Assembly: GCA_016209865.1 (NCBI GenBank)
Contig: JACQVL010000229.1
Location: 1-9,238 of the forward strand
DNA from: Candidatus Latescibacterota bacterium
Lineage (GTDB): Bacteria; JAAXHH01; JACQVL01
DNA: 9,238 bases
Direction: 5' to 3'
Shown: positions 1 through 6,362 of the stretch, in pieces
How the letters are laid out: each line of letters starts with the position of its first letter
Position numbering within the stretch: position 1 is the first letter of the stretch
Notes under the pieces: model-generated
Seen by the model: only the letters and a program-made list of their open reading frames with translations
What the model was told of the DNA's origin: nothing
Database searches by the model: none
Position numbers and translations under genes: made by a program

Positions 1-57
<57 letters not shown>

Positions 58-118
58 TTGTGCTCCGCTCCAGGCCTTCCTGATTCAGATGGTGCCCGCC
101 CTCTGAGGCGTCGTACGT

Positions 119-706
119 GTGCCTACTCTCCCCGTCCTGAACCGAATCTGGCGATTCACGCTCATCCCCGGTCTCCTGCTCTGCGGCGGGACGACGTTGT
201 TCGGCTGCGGGCCGAAGCCGATCGCCGATCCGTTCACGGTCGCCGAAGCGGAGGTCGCCTATGCGCGCGGGAAACGTTTCCTCGAGGCGGGACAGGATAC
301 CCTGGCTCGCGCGGAGTTCGAGCGGGCCCGCGGCCTCGACCCCGGCTACGCCCCCGCCTACGAAGGCCTGAGCCTCGTCGCCCTCGCTCAGGGCCGGATT
401 GCGGACGCCATCCGAGACATCCGTCTGGCCAAACTCAAGGACACCAACTACGTCCCGGCCTGGATCGGGACCGGACTGTTGTACGCCTCGGCCAAACGGT
501 ATGAGGATGCGATCGTCGAGTACCAGGAGGCGCTCCGGCGGGACTCAGACAGACTGTGGACGAAAGAAATCTACTACCACATCGGACAGGCCTACCTGGG
601 CCTGGGGCAGATCGACCGGGCGCGCGAGTCGTTCGCGCACGCCCTCATCCTCGACCCGTTGTACCTGGAGGCAGCGCACGCCCTCGCCCAGATTCCCGCG
701 CGGTAG
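119..706 (+). CDS. TPR-repeat lipoprotein
   Basis: Predicted 195-residue exported lipoprotein built mainly of tetratricopeptide repeats, likely a protein-protein scaffold on the periplasmic side of a membrane. Residues 9-29 are a basic then hydrophobic signal peptide ending L-F-G-C, so Cys30 is the probable lipidated residue after signal peptidase II cleavage; Phe at -2 is slightly unusual for a lipobox. Four TPR units follow at about 45-78, 79-112, 113-146 and 149-183, with the typical pattern G/A-x-x-Y and a closing A-L/R-x-L-D-P (ARGLDP near 70-75, ALILDP near 175-180). The GTG start at 119 is chosen because GAGG lies at 105-108 and because it gives a complete signal peptide. The partner is unknown. 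It stands alone between the tRNA and the promoter at 749. The domain call is firm, the role is not. Confidence 0.85.
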   Translation: MPTLPVLNRIWRFTLIPGLLLCGGTTLFGCGPKPIADPFTVAEAEVAYARGKRFLEAGQDTLARAEFERARGLDPGYAPAYEGLSLVALAQGRIADAIRDIRLAKLKDTNYVPAWIGTGLLYASAKRYEDAIVEYQEALRRDSDRLWTKEIYYHIGQAYLGLGQIDRARESFAHALILDPLYLEAAHALAQIPAR

Positions 707-748
707 AAGTCCCTCCTTTCCGTTTGCTTCCCCTTCCCCTCAAATCCC

Positions 749-777
749 TTGACATCTTCTACGAATTGGCGCATATT
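749..777 (+). promoter_or_regulatory. Probable sigma-70 promoter for the AI-2E/DUF512 genes
   Basis: A perfect -35 box TTGACA (749-754) is followed after exactly 17 bases by CATATT (772-777), which matches four of six bases of the TATAAT consensus. It lies in an AT-rich stretch inside an otherwise GC-rich region, in the gap after the TPR gene. Transcription would start near 784 and leave a leader of about 90 bases before the GTG at 878. The -35 box is also one arm of a short inverted repeat, TTGACA/TGTCAA (777-782), which could be an operator or chance. A second small inverted repeat, CTCAAT/ATTGAG (787-792/804-809), falls in the leader. Confidence 0.6.
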
Positions 778-877
778 GTCAACCGTCTCAATTTATTATT
801 CCTATTGAGTTCAACGTATTCTTGTAGTCAGACGATGTTTGCTGCAACGCAGCCAATCGATTATCTCTGGAGTCCCG

Positions 878-2245
878 GTGAACGAGACGGCAGACCAGCG
901 AGAGCCTGAGGATCAGCCCGTCACCGGCCAGGAGCAGCCCGGTCCGGTGCGTGCTCGCCGGCGCCGGCGGCGGCGCGGGGGCGGGGGGAGTGAAGGCCAG
1001 CCGGCGGGGAGTGCTCTCGCTCGTCCCCAGCCATCGGGCGTCCTCCCGGTCCTGCCGTTGATCGCGGGCGGGGTGTTGCTGTGCGTCCTGTTGTACACGA
1101 TCAGGGCGGCGTTGGCGCCGCCGGTGCTCGGTCTCCTGGCACTCTACCTGCTGTACCCCTATCGGCAGAACCGGCTGGTCGCACGCGTGATGGCGGCGGC
1201 CGGTCTGTTACTCCTGGTCTGGGTCGTCGCTGCCGCTGGCCAGACGCTCTTCCCGGTGGTGTTCGCGTTCGTCTTAGCGTACCTGTTCAACCCGGTCGTC
1301 ACGCGGCTGGAAAGATGGGGGGTGCCGCGCGGCGTGGCGGTGCTGCTCCTCCTGGCCGCGCTCGTCGGTCTGATCGTCGCCGCCGGGGTGTTCGTCGCGC
1401 CGGTCGTGCTCGGCCAGCTCACGGGGCTTATTCGCCAGCTTCCCAAAGCGACGGACCGGTTGATCACGTGGGTGGAAGGGCCGGTGCTGGGAGCCGTGGC
1501 GGGGACGTTCGGGCTGGGGAGCGCGGGGGAGCTGGAGGCGAGGCTGCTCCAGGGCCTGGCCGACGAGTGGCAGGGGGTCGTGCAACAGGGGCTGAAGACG
1601 GCGGTCCGCCTGATCAGCGGGTTTGCGACGGTGCTCGGCGCGCTGTCCCGGATGCTGGAGTTGATCGCCATTCCGTTCGTCACCTTTTACCTGTTGAAAG
1701 ATTTCGGTGCCTTCCAGACCCATGTGAAGTCGCTCATCCCCATCAGGTACTTAGGGTCGGCCGTCCAGACCGTCCATGAGGTCGATGACGTCATCTCGCG
1801 GTACATCCGGGGCCAACTCCTCGTCTGCCTGATCGTGGGAGTGTTGAACGGGACGGCGCTCGCCATCGCCGGCCTGGATTATGCGCTTATCCTGGGGATC
1901 GTCACCGGGACGTTGAACATCATCCCGTATTTCGGGTTCATCATCAGCTTAGGTGTGGCCGTTCTGGTGGCGCTCTTCAACCCGGCGCCCGTCCTGATGA
2001 TCCTCAAAGTCTTAGCGATCTATCTCGGCCTGAATATCCTGGAAGGCTCGGTCATCTCCCCGCGGATCGTCGGCCACCAGGTCGGACTGCATCCCGTCTG
2101 GGTGATCGTGGGGATGCTCATTTTCTTCCATTTCTTCGGGTTCATCGGGCTGCTCATCGCGGTGCCGGCGACCGCGGTCATCCGGTTGTTCGTCGGGCGG
2201 TGGTACCGCCGGTACCTGGGGTCGGCGGCGTATAACCGGCTGTAG
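878..2245 (+). CDS. AI-2E family transporter (PerM/YdiK/TqsA-like membrane protein)
   Basis: Polytopic inner-membrane protein of the AI-2E transporter family (PF01594). Members are linked to autoinducer-2 export, Na+/H+ antiport or other solute export, so the substrate cannot be stated here. Hydrophobic segments lie at about 55-75, 77-93, 100-140 and 150-175. A soluble amphipathic region follows at about 180-260, then the family signature PFVTFYLLKDF near 266-276 and further paired helices to the end, including LLIAVPATAVIRL near the C-terminus. The N-terminus is a soluble tail rich in Pro, Gly and Arg with seven consecutive Arg at 27-33. The GTG start at 878 is preferred because GGAG sits five bases upstream (869-872). 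A TTG at 839 in the same frame would add 13 residues but has no ribosome binding site. It ends 24 bases before the DUF512 gene, so the two are probably co-transcribed. Confidence 0.87.
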   Translation: MNETADQREPEDQPVTGQEQPGPVRARRRRRRRGGGGSEGQPAGSALARPQPSGVLPVLPLIAGGVLLCVLLYTIRAALAPPVLGLLALYLLYPYRQNRLVARVMAAAGLLLLVWVVAAAGQTLFPVVFAFVLAYLFNPVVTRLERWGVPRGVAVLLLLAALVGLIVAAGVFVAPVVLGQLTGLIRQLPKATDRLITWVEGPVLGAVAGTFGLGSAGELEARLLQGLADEWQGVVQQGLKTAVRLISGFATVLGALSRMLELIAIPFVTFYLLKDFGAFQTHVKSLIPIRYLGSAVQTVHEVDDVISRYIRGQLLVCLIVGVLNGTALAIAGLDYALILGIVTGTLNIIPYFGFIISLGVAVLVALFNPAPVLMILKVLAIYLGLNILEGSVISPRIVGHQVGLHPVWVIVGMLIFFHFFGFIGLLIAVPATAVIRLFVGRWYRRYLGSAAYNRL

Positions 2246-2269
2246 GACGGTGGTCGGTAAAGGGAATAT

Positions 2270-3577
2270 ATGCGGATTCAGAGCGTCGAACCGGAGAGCC
2301 TGGCGGAGCAGGCGGGGCTCCGGTCGGGTGACCGGCTGATGAAGATCAACGGGGCGCGGGTGCGGGATTCGCTCGACTACCAGTACTGGTCGTGCGACAG
2401 CGACCTTGCTCTCGATGTCTTACGGGCGGACGGGAAACGGGAGCAGGTTCACATCGACAAGGCCCCGGATGAAGACCTCGGCCTCAACCTGATCGAACCG
2501 CCGTACCAGGCGTGCGCGAATAAGTGCATCTTCTGCTTCATCCATCAATTGCCGAAGGGCCTGCGGAAATCCCTGTACTTTCAGGATGAGGACGTCCGGC
2601 TCTCCTTCTTGTTCGGGAATTACGTCACCCTCGCGTTCGCGTCGGACGCCTACATCGAGCGGATCATCGTCCAGCGGCTCAGCCCGATCTACGTGTCCGT
2701 CCATACGACCGACCCGGCGCTCCGCCGGATGATGTTAGGCACGGAGAAGGCGAAGGATATTCTCCCCATCATCCAGCGGTTGGCGGAGGGCGGGATTCTG
2801 ATCGAGACGCAGGTCGTCCTCTGCCCGGAGATCAACGACGGCCCCGCCCTCCGGCGCACCGTGGACGACCTCGCCCGGTTCTTCCCGGCGGTCGAGTCGA
2901 TCTCCATCGTCCCGGTCGGGCTGACCGACCACCGGCAGGGCCTCCACCCGCTCAACCCGGTCACGCCGGAGTACGCCCGCCGGATGATCGACATCGTCGA
3001 GGGGTGGCAGGCGGAACTCCGCGCACAACTCGGCAAGGCGCTCGTCTACCTGTCGGATGAGTGGTACCTGATGTCCGGGACGCCCCTACCCCCGCCGGAG
3101 GCGTACGATGAGTTCCCGCAGATCGAGAACGGGGTGGGGATGGTCCGCCGGTTCATGGAGGAGATGGGGCGACAGACGCGGCGGCTGCCCAGGTCGCTCC
3201 CGGAGCGGCGCCGGATCACGCTTGTCACGGGGGTGCTGGCGCAGGATCTCATCCGAGATGCTCTCGTCGCCCCGCTCAACCGGGTCGCCAACCTCGACGC
3301 CCAGCTCGTCGTCGTGGAGAACGACTTCTTCGGCCACGGGATTACCGTCTCCGGCCTGCTGGTCGGGCGGGACATCGTCCGCGCGTTGCAAGAGCGCGAC
3401 GTAGGGAGCACCGTTTACCTTCCCCCCAACTGCGTCAATGACGACGGGCTGTTCCTGGACGGAATGACGCTCGACACGATCAGCACGGCCGTGGGCGCGC
3501 CGGTCAGCCTCTTCCCCGAGCGGGTGCGAGAAGCGTTGAATACAGTGACGAGTGACGAGGAAAACCATTCTGAGTAA
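2270..3577 (+). CDS. PDZ / radical-SAM-like / DUF512 protein
   Basis: A 435-residue cytoplasmic protein of the conserved DUF512 family (PF04459), function unknown. Residues 1-62 form a PDZ-like domain (GLRSGDRLMKING at 16-28). A radical-SAM-type cysteine cluster follows, C82-x3-C86-x2-C89, expected to hold a [4Fe-4S] cluster and bind S-adenosylmethionine. The C-terminal half carries family motifs: VGLTDHR (216-222), DEWY (263-266), NGVGMVRRF from 287, and a late NDDGLFLDG stretch. The ATG at 2270 has AGGG at 2261-2264. Length and domain order match the family. In several bacterial groups this gene sits beside der, as here, which hints at a link to ribosome assembly or RNA/protein modification; that is inference. 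The last codons (VTSDEE) are formed from the GTGACGA heptad repeat, so the C-terminal tail is repeat-derived. Confidence 0.9.
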   Translation: MRIQSVEPESLAEQAGLRSGDRLMKINGARVRDSLDYQYWSCDSDLALDVLRADGKREQVHIDKAPDEDLGLNLIEPPYQACANKCIFCFIHQLPKGLRKSLYFQDEDVRLSFLFGNYVTLAFASDAYIERIIVQRLSPIYVSVHTTDPALRRMMLGTEKAKDILPIIQRLAEGGILIETQVVLCPEINDGPALRRTVDDLARFFPAVESISIVPVGLTDHRQGLHPLNPVTPEYARRMIDIVEGWQAELRAQLGKALVYLSDEWYLMSGTPLPPPEAYDEFPQIENGVGMVRRFMEEMGRQTRRLPRSLPERRRITLVTGVLAQDLIRDALVAPLNRVANLDAQLVVVENDFFGHGITVSGLLVGRDIVRALQERDVGSTVYLPPNCVNDDGLFLDGMTLDTISTAVGAPVSLFPERVREALNTVTSDEENHSE

Positions 3578-3712
3578 AAAGTGGTGAGTGATGAGCCAGT
3601 GAAAACCATCACAGCAGGCAGACAAAATAATGGATTCCCGCTTACGCGGGAATGACAACCAAAGGTTGGGAATGAAGTTTACTCGTCACTTGTCACTCGT
3701 CACTCGTCACTG
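3543..3712. repeat. Inverted heptad repeats flanking the DUF512-der gap
   Basis: Two perfect 17-base arms in inverse orientation, CAGTGACGAGTGACGAG (3543-3559) and its reverse complement (3696-3712), are separated by 136 bases. Each arm is made of the heptad GTGACGA. The right side holds four heptads, ACTCGTC/ACTTGTC/ACTCGTC/ACTCGTC (3681-3708), and a degenerate version (GTGAGTGATGAG) lies near 3584-3595. The left arm is inside the DUF512 coding sequence; the right arm ends 17 bases before the der start. In RNA the arms could pair into a long stem that exposes inner hairpins. GAAAACCAT also recurs (3560-3568 and 3601-3609). Confidence 0.85.
3628..3656. repeat. REP-like hairpin (ATTCCCGC-TTAC-GCGGGAAT)
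   Basis: A perfect 8-bp stem, ATTCCCGC (3634-3641) and GCGGGAAT (3646-3653), closes a four-base loop. The surrounding text TGGATTCCCGC...GCGGGAATGACA is the well-known dispersed 'ATTCCC...GGGAAT' repeat seen between genes in many bacteria; its antisense reading gives the peptide SFPRKRESI, a familiar false ORF. A second small hairpin, CAACC-AAA-GGTTG (3656-3668), follows. No T-run follows either stem, so this is a repeat element rather than a standard terminator. Confidence 0.75.
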
Positions 3713-3729
3713 CTTTTAGGAATGTCCCC

Positions 3730-5100
3730 ATGTCCTCCCCCATCGTCGCCATCATCGGCCGGCCGAACGTCGGGAAATCGGCGTTGTTTAACCGGATCCT
3801 GGGCCGGCAGGCGGCCATCGTCGACGGCACGCCGGGCGTGACGCGGGACCGGCATTACGCGGACGCGGAGTGGTGTGGCCGGACGTTCACGATCGTGGAC
3901 ACGGGTGGACTCGTCCCGGACTCGGACGAGCCGATGGAGTCGGCGATCGAGCGCCAGGCCCGGATGGCGGTAGACGAGGCGGATGTCATCCTGCTCGTCG
4001 TCGATGCCCGCGCCGGCGTTACCCCGCTCGATCAGCGGGCCGCCGAGGTCGTCCGCCGGGCGGGGAAGCGGGTGCTCGTCGTGGCGAACAAGGTGGACAG
4101 CGGGGCGCAGGAGAGTCACGGGTACGAGCTGGCCTCGCTCGGCCTGGGGGACCCCGCCATGATCTCTGCCCTCAAAGGCCGGGGGACGGGCGACCTGCTC
4201 GACCTCGTCGTCGAGCGATTCCCAGCGTCTCCAGAGCAACCGACGGAGGAAGCCCAGGCCATCCGCGTGGCCATCCTCGGCCGGCCAAATGTCGGGAAAT
4301 CCTCCCTCATCAACGCCATCGTCGGGGAAGAGAAAGTGATCGTGACGGACAGGCCGGGCACGACCCGCGACTCGATCGACACCCACGTCGAACGGGACGG
4401 CGTCCGGTTCATCCTGATCGACACCGCCGGGCTGCGCCGCCAGTCACGGGTGCAGGACGACATCGAATTCTACAGTGTCACCCGGACGATCCGGAGCCTT
4501 GAGCGGTGCGACGTGGCCGTCGTGCTGATGGACGCGGTCGACGGCGTCTCGGCCCAGGATATGCGGATTGTCGCGCGGGTGGAAGCGGCGGGCAAAGGCC
4601 TCATCCTCACGCTCAATAAGTGGGACCTGGTCGACACCGTCCGGACGCCGGCCGAGCAGTACACCGACGCCGTCCGGGCGATGATGCGGTTCGCGGATTT
4701 CGCCCCGCTCGTCTTCATCTCGGCGCGCACCCGTCGCGGGGTGGCGCAGCTCCTCAAGCAGGTCGTCCGGGTGGACGAGGAGCGGACGCGCCGGGTGAGT
4801 ACGGGTGAGCTGAACAAGGCGGTGGAACGGATGGTCGCGTCTTCTCCGCCGCCGTCAACCCCGTCTGGGAAATTCGTGAAGATTTTCTACTGCACCCAGG
4901 CGAGCGTCGCCCCCCCGACGTTCGTGTTCTTCACGAACCATCCGGAGGCGCTCGGTGAGACGTACAAACGGTTCTTGACCAACCAGCTCCGGGAGCGGTT
5001 CGGGTTCACCGGGACGACGATTCGCGTGCTCGTCCGCGGGCGGCCTGACCGGGAGGTGAGGGTCGGGGCGGGACGCCGGGGTGACCGCCGGACGGGATGA
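3730..5100 (+). CDS. der: Ribosome assembly GTPase Der (EngA)
   Basis: Essential GTPase with two tandem GTP-binding domains, needed for late maturation of the 50S ribosomal subunit; cytoplasmic, acting on pre-50S particles. Domain 1: G1 GRPNVGKS (10-17), G3 DTGG (57-60), G4 NKVD (120-123). Domain 2: G1 GRPNVGKS (184-191), G3 DTAG (231-234), G4 NKWD (296-299). The C-terminal KH-like domain runs from about 350 to 440 (KIFYCTQ, FTNHPE, YKRFL and LRERFGF motifs), followed by a short basic tail ending in GRRGDRRTG. At 456 residues it has the normal family length and no missing motif. The ATG at 3730 is supported by TAGGA at 3717-3721 and by the normal N-terminus. The gene lies 152 bases after the DUF512 gene, across the palindromic repeat region, and 34 bases before the merR-type gene. 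Confidence 0.98.
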   Translation: MSSPIVAIIGRPNVGKSALFNRILGRQAAIVDGTPGVTRDRHYADAEWCGRTFTIVDTGGLVPDSDEPMESAIERQARMAVDEADVILLVVDARAGVTPLDQRAAEVVRRAGKRVLVVANKVDSGAQESHGYELASLGLGDPAMISALKGRGTGDLLDLVVERFPASPEQPTEEAQAIRVAILGRPNVGKSSLINAIVGEEKVIVTDRPGTTRDSIDTHVERDGVRFILIDTAGLRRQSRVQDDIEFYSVTRTIRSLERCDVAVVLMDAVDGVSAQDMRIVARVEAAGKGLILTLNKWDLVDTVRTPAEQYTDAVRAMMRFADFAPLVFISARTRRGVAQLLKQVVRVDEERTRRVSTGELNKAVERMVASSPPPSTPSGKFVKIFYCTQASVAPPTFVFFTNHPEALGETYKRFLTNQLRERFGFTGTTIRVLVRGRPDREVRVGAGRRGDRRTG

Positions 5101-5134
5101 TGTGATTGAGGAAGACTGTGAGAGGAGAAAGCGT

Positions 5135-5485
5135 ATGACCTCTCGACCGCCGGGAAAACTCTACTACTCGATCGGGGAAGTCGCGGAGATGACCGACCTG
5201 GAACCGTCGGTGCTGCGGTTCTGGGAGTCTGAATTCAGTCAATTGCGCCCGAAGAAAAACCGGGCGGGGAACCGGATGTACCGGGAGAAGGACATCAAAT
5301 TCATCCTGGAGATCAAACGACTGACCCGCGAAGAAGGGTACACGATCGCCGGCGCGAAGAAAAAGATTCAGGAATCCTACAAGGCCACCGATGAGGCTTC
5401 CGACGCCGCTGACCGGGAGGCGGCGCTCGACCTGCTCGCGTCGATTCGGGCGGAGCTCGTCGAACTCCGGGAGATGTTGGAGTAA
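5135..5485 (+). CDS. Small MerR-type transcriptional regulator
   Basis: A 116-residue DNA-binding protein of the MerR family. The helix-turn-helix spans about residues 11-30 (YSIGEVAEMTDLEPSVLRFWE), followed by the wing with NRMYREKDI (46-54) and the second MerR helix set with GYTIAGAKKKI. There is no effector-binding domain; the last about 25 residues are a Leu-rich helix typical of the MerR dimerisation coil. The signal and target are unknown. The ATG at 5135 is chosen because AGAGGAG (5121-5127) lies seven bases upstream. An in-frame GTG at 5081, inside the der gene, would add 18 residues but lacks support. Small MerR proteins of this type stand beside ihfA and tRNA-Pro in Geobacter-like genomes; here the neighbour upstream is der, and ihfA is absent. 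Confidence 0.9.
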   Translation: MTSRPPGKLYYSIGEVAEMTDLEPSVLRFWESEFSQLRPKKNRAGNRMYREKDIKFILEIKRLTREEGYTIAGAKKKIQESYKATDEASDAADREAALDLLASIRAELVELREMLE

Positions 5486-5505
5486 GGGGTTCACGATTTT
5501 TTCGC

Positions 5506-5534
5506 TTGCTTTTTCATGAGGATACGCATAGTTT
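5506..5534 (+). promoter_or_regulatory. Possible promoter of tRNA-Pro(GGG)
   Basis: TTGCTT (5506-5511) and TAGTTT (5529-5534) are 17 bases apart in an AT-rich stretch between the merR-type gene and the tRNA, with the tRNA 5' end 14 bases beyond. Each box matches only three of six consensus bases. Position and spacing are the main support, so this is tentative. Confidence 0.3.
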
Positions 5535-5548
5535 AGGGGAGTCTTTCG

Positions 5549-5622
5549 CGGGGCGTAGCGCAGTCCGGTAGCGCACTGGCATGGGGGGCCAGTGGTCGCT
5601 GGTTCAAATCCAGTCGCCCCGA
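5549..5622 (+). tRNA. tRNA-Pro(GGG)
   Basis: A complete 74-base tRNA reading proline CCC (and CCU) codons. Acceptor strands CGGGGCG (5549-5555) and CGCCCCG (5615-5621) pair fully and start with the C1-G72 pair usual for bacterial tRNA-Pro; the discriminator is A (5622). The D-stem is GCGC/GCGC. The anticodon stem CTGGC/GCCAG encloses ATGGGGG, which gives anticodon GGG. The T-arm has TTCAAAT as its loop. CCA is not encoded. It follows the merR-type gene by 63 bases. Confidence 0.97.
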
Positions 5623-5628
5623 TTCGCG

Positions 5629-5657
5629 TCCCCTCTTGCCCGTCCGGCGGGAGGGGA
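5629..5657 (+). other. Hairpin just downstream of tRNA-Pro(GGG)
   Basis: TCCCCTC (5629-5635) pairs with GAGGGGA (5651-5657) in a 7-bp stem, and CCCG/CGGG (5639-5642/5648-5651) offers a competing inner stem. No T-run follows, so it is not a canonical intrinsic terminator. It may mark the 3' processing boundary of the tRNA, or let some transcription continue into the glycosyltransferase gene. Confidence 0.35.
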
Positions 5658-5686
5658 GGCTGTCCTGTCTCGATGGGTGATGGGCG

Positions 5687-6355
5687 GTGACGATCGGGCT
5701 GGTTGTCCCTGCGTATAACGCTGCATCGACGCTGCCCCGGTTGCTCGCGGAAGCCGGGCAGTTCGTCGAGCCGCGCGATCTCCTCGTCGTCGATGACGGG
5801 TCGACCGACCGCACGGCGGCGGTCTGCCATGCGGCCGGGGTAGAAATCCAGCGCCATCCGTGCAACCGGGGCAAAGGGGCGGCCCTGCAGACCGGGTTCC
5901 GGTGGGCGATCCAGCGGGGCTATCCGGCGGTGATCACCTTAGATGCGGATGGGCAGCACGACTGCCGGGACATCCCGCGGTTCATTGACGCCGCGGTGTC
6001 TGAGCAGGCGGACCTCGTCATCGGCTCTCGGATGGACCGGCCCGACGGAATGCCGTGGGCGCGCCAGCTCAGCAATCGTCTGACGTCGCGGATCATCTCA
6101 TGGAGGGTCGGACAGCGTATCCGAGACAGTCAGTCCGGGTACCGGTTGATCCGGACGACGGTGCTCCAGACGGTCCCCCTGGTGACCAGCCGGTTCCAGA
6201 CGGAGTCTGAGCTGTTGATCAAGGCGGCGCTGCGGGGATACCGGATTCGTGCCATCCCGATCCGGTCGGTCTACGTCTCGCCCGCCAGCGCGATCCGTCC
6301 GGTGATCGATACGTGGCGATTCGTGATACTCCTGACACGCAGCCTGGCCTGGTAG
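5687..6355 (+). CDS. Family 2 glycosyltransferase (dolichyl/polyprenyl-phosphate type)
   Basis: A 222-residue GT-A fold glycosyltransferase of family GT2, like enzymes that pass a sugar from a nucleotide donor to a polyprenyl-phosphate or envelope glycan. Visible motifs: N-terminal VVPAYNAASTL (6-16), nucleotide-binding DDGSTD (36-41), HPCNRGKGAAL (57-67), metal-binding DADGQH (86-91), VIGSRMD (111-117), DSQSGYRL (147-154) and QTESELLIKAALRGYRI in the C-terminal third. There is no transmembrane tail, so it is probably soluble or peripheral. Donor and acceptor cannot be read from the sequence. The GTG at 5687 starts just before the conserved first strand; the ribosome binding site is weak. It stops only 7 bases before pcm, so the two are probably translated together. 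Confidence 0.9.
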   Translation: MTIGLVVPAYNAASTLPRLLAEAGQFVEPRDLLVVDDGSTDRTAAVCHAAGVEIQRHPCNRGKGAALQTGFRWAIQRGYPAVITLDADGQHDCRDIPRFIDAAVSEQADLVIGSRMDRPDGMPWARQLSNRLTSRIISWRVGQRIRDSQSGYRLIRTTVLQTVPLVTSRFQTESELLIKAALRGYRIRAIPIRSVYVSPASAIRPVIDTWRFVILLTRSLAW

Positions 6356-6362
6356 GTGTCTG

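Noticed and set aside
839-877. TTG at 839 as the start of the AI-2E-family gene
   Set aside because: No ribosome binding site before it; the GTG at 878 has GGAG at the right distance.
3086-3658. Minus-strand frame of 190 codons starting SFPRKRESI
   Set aside because: Its start is the REP-like hairpin and the rest is antisense to the DUF512 gene; high GC leaves antisense frames open.
3628-3668. Intrinsic terminator of the DUF512 gene
   Set aside because: The hairpins are good but no T-run follows on either strand.
3681-3712. CRISPR-like short repeat array
   Set aside because: The units are contiguous heptads without spacers.
5081-5134. GTG at 5081 as the start of the MerR-type gene
   Set aside because: It would overlap der and add a non-conserved tail; ATG 5135 has a strong AGAGGAG site.
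5006-5857. Long minus-strand reading frame (283 codons) across der 3' end, merR, tRNA-Pro and the glycosyltransferase start
   Set aside because: It runs antisense through a clear tRNA; its GATGFEPATTGPPCQCATGLRYAPR-like segment is a familiar false peptide from antisense tRNA-Pro. It also overlaps well-supported genes.
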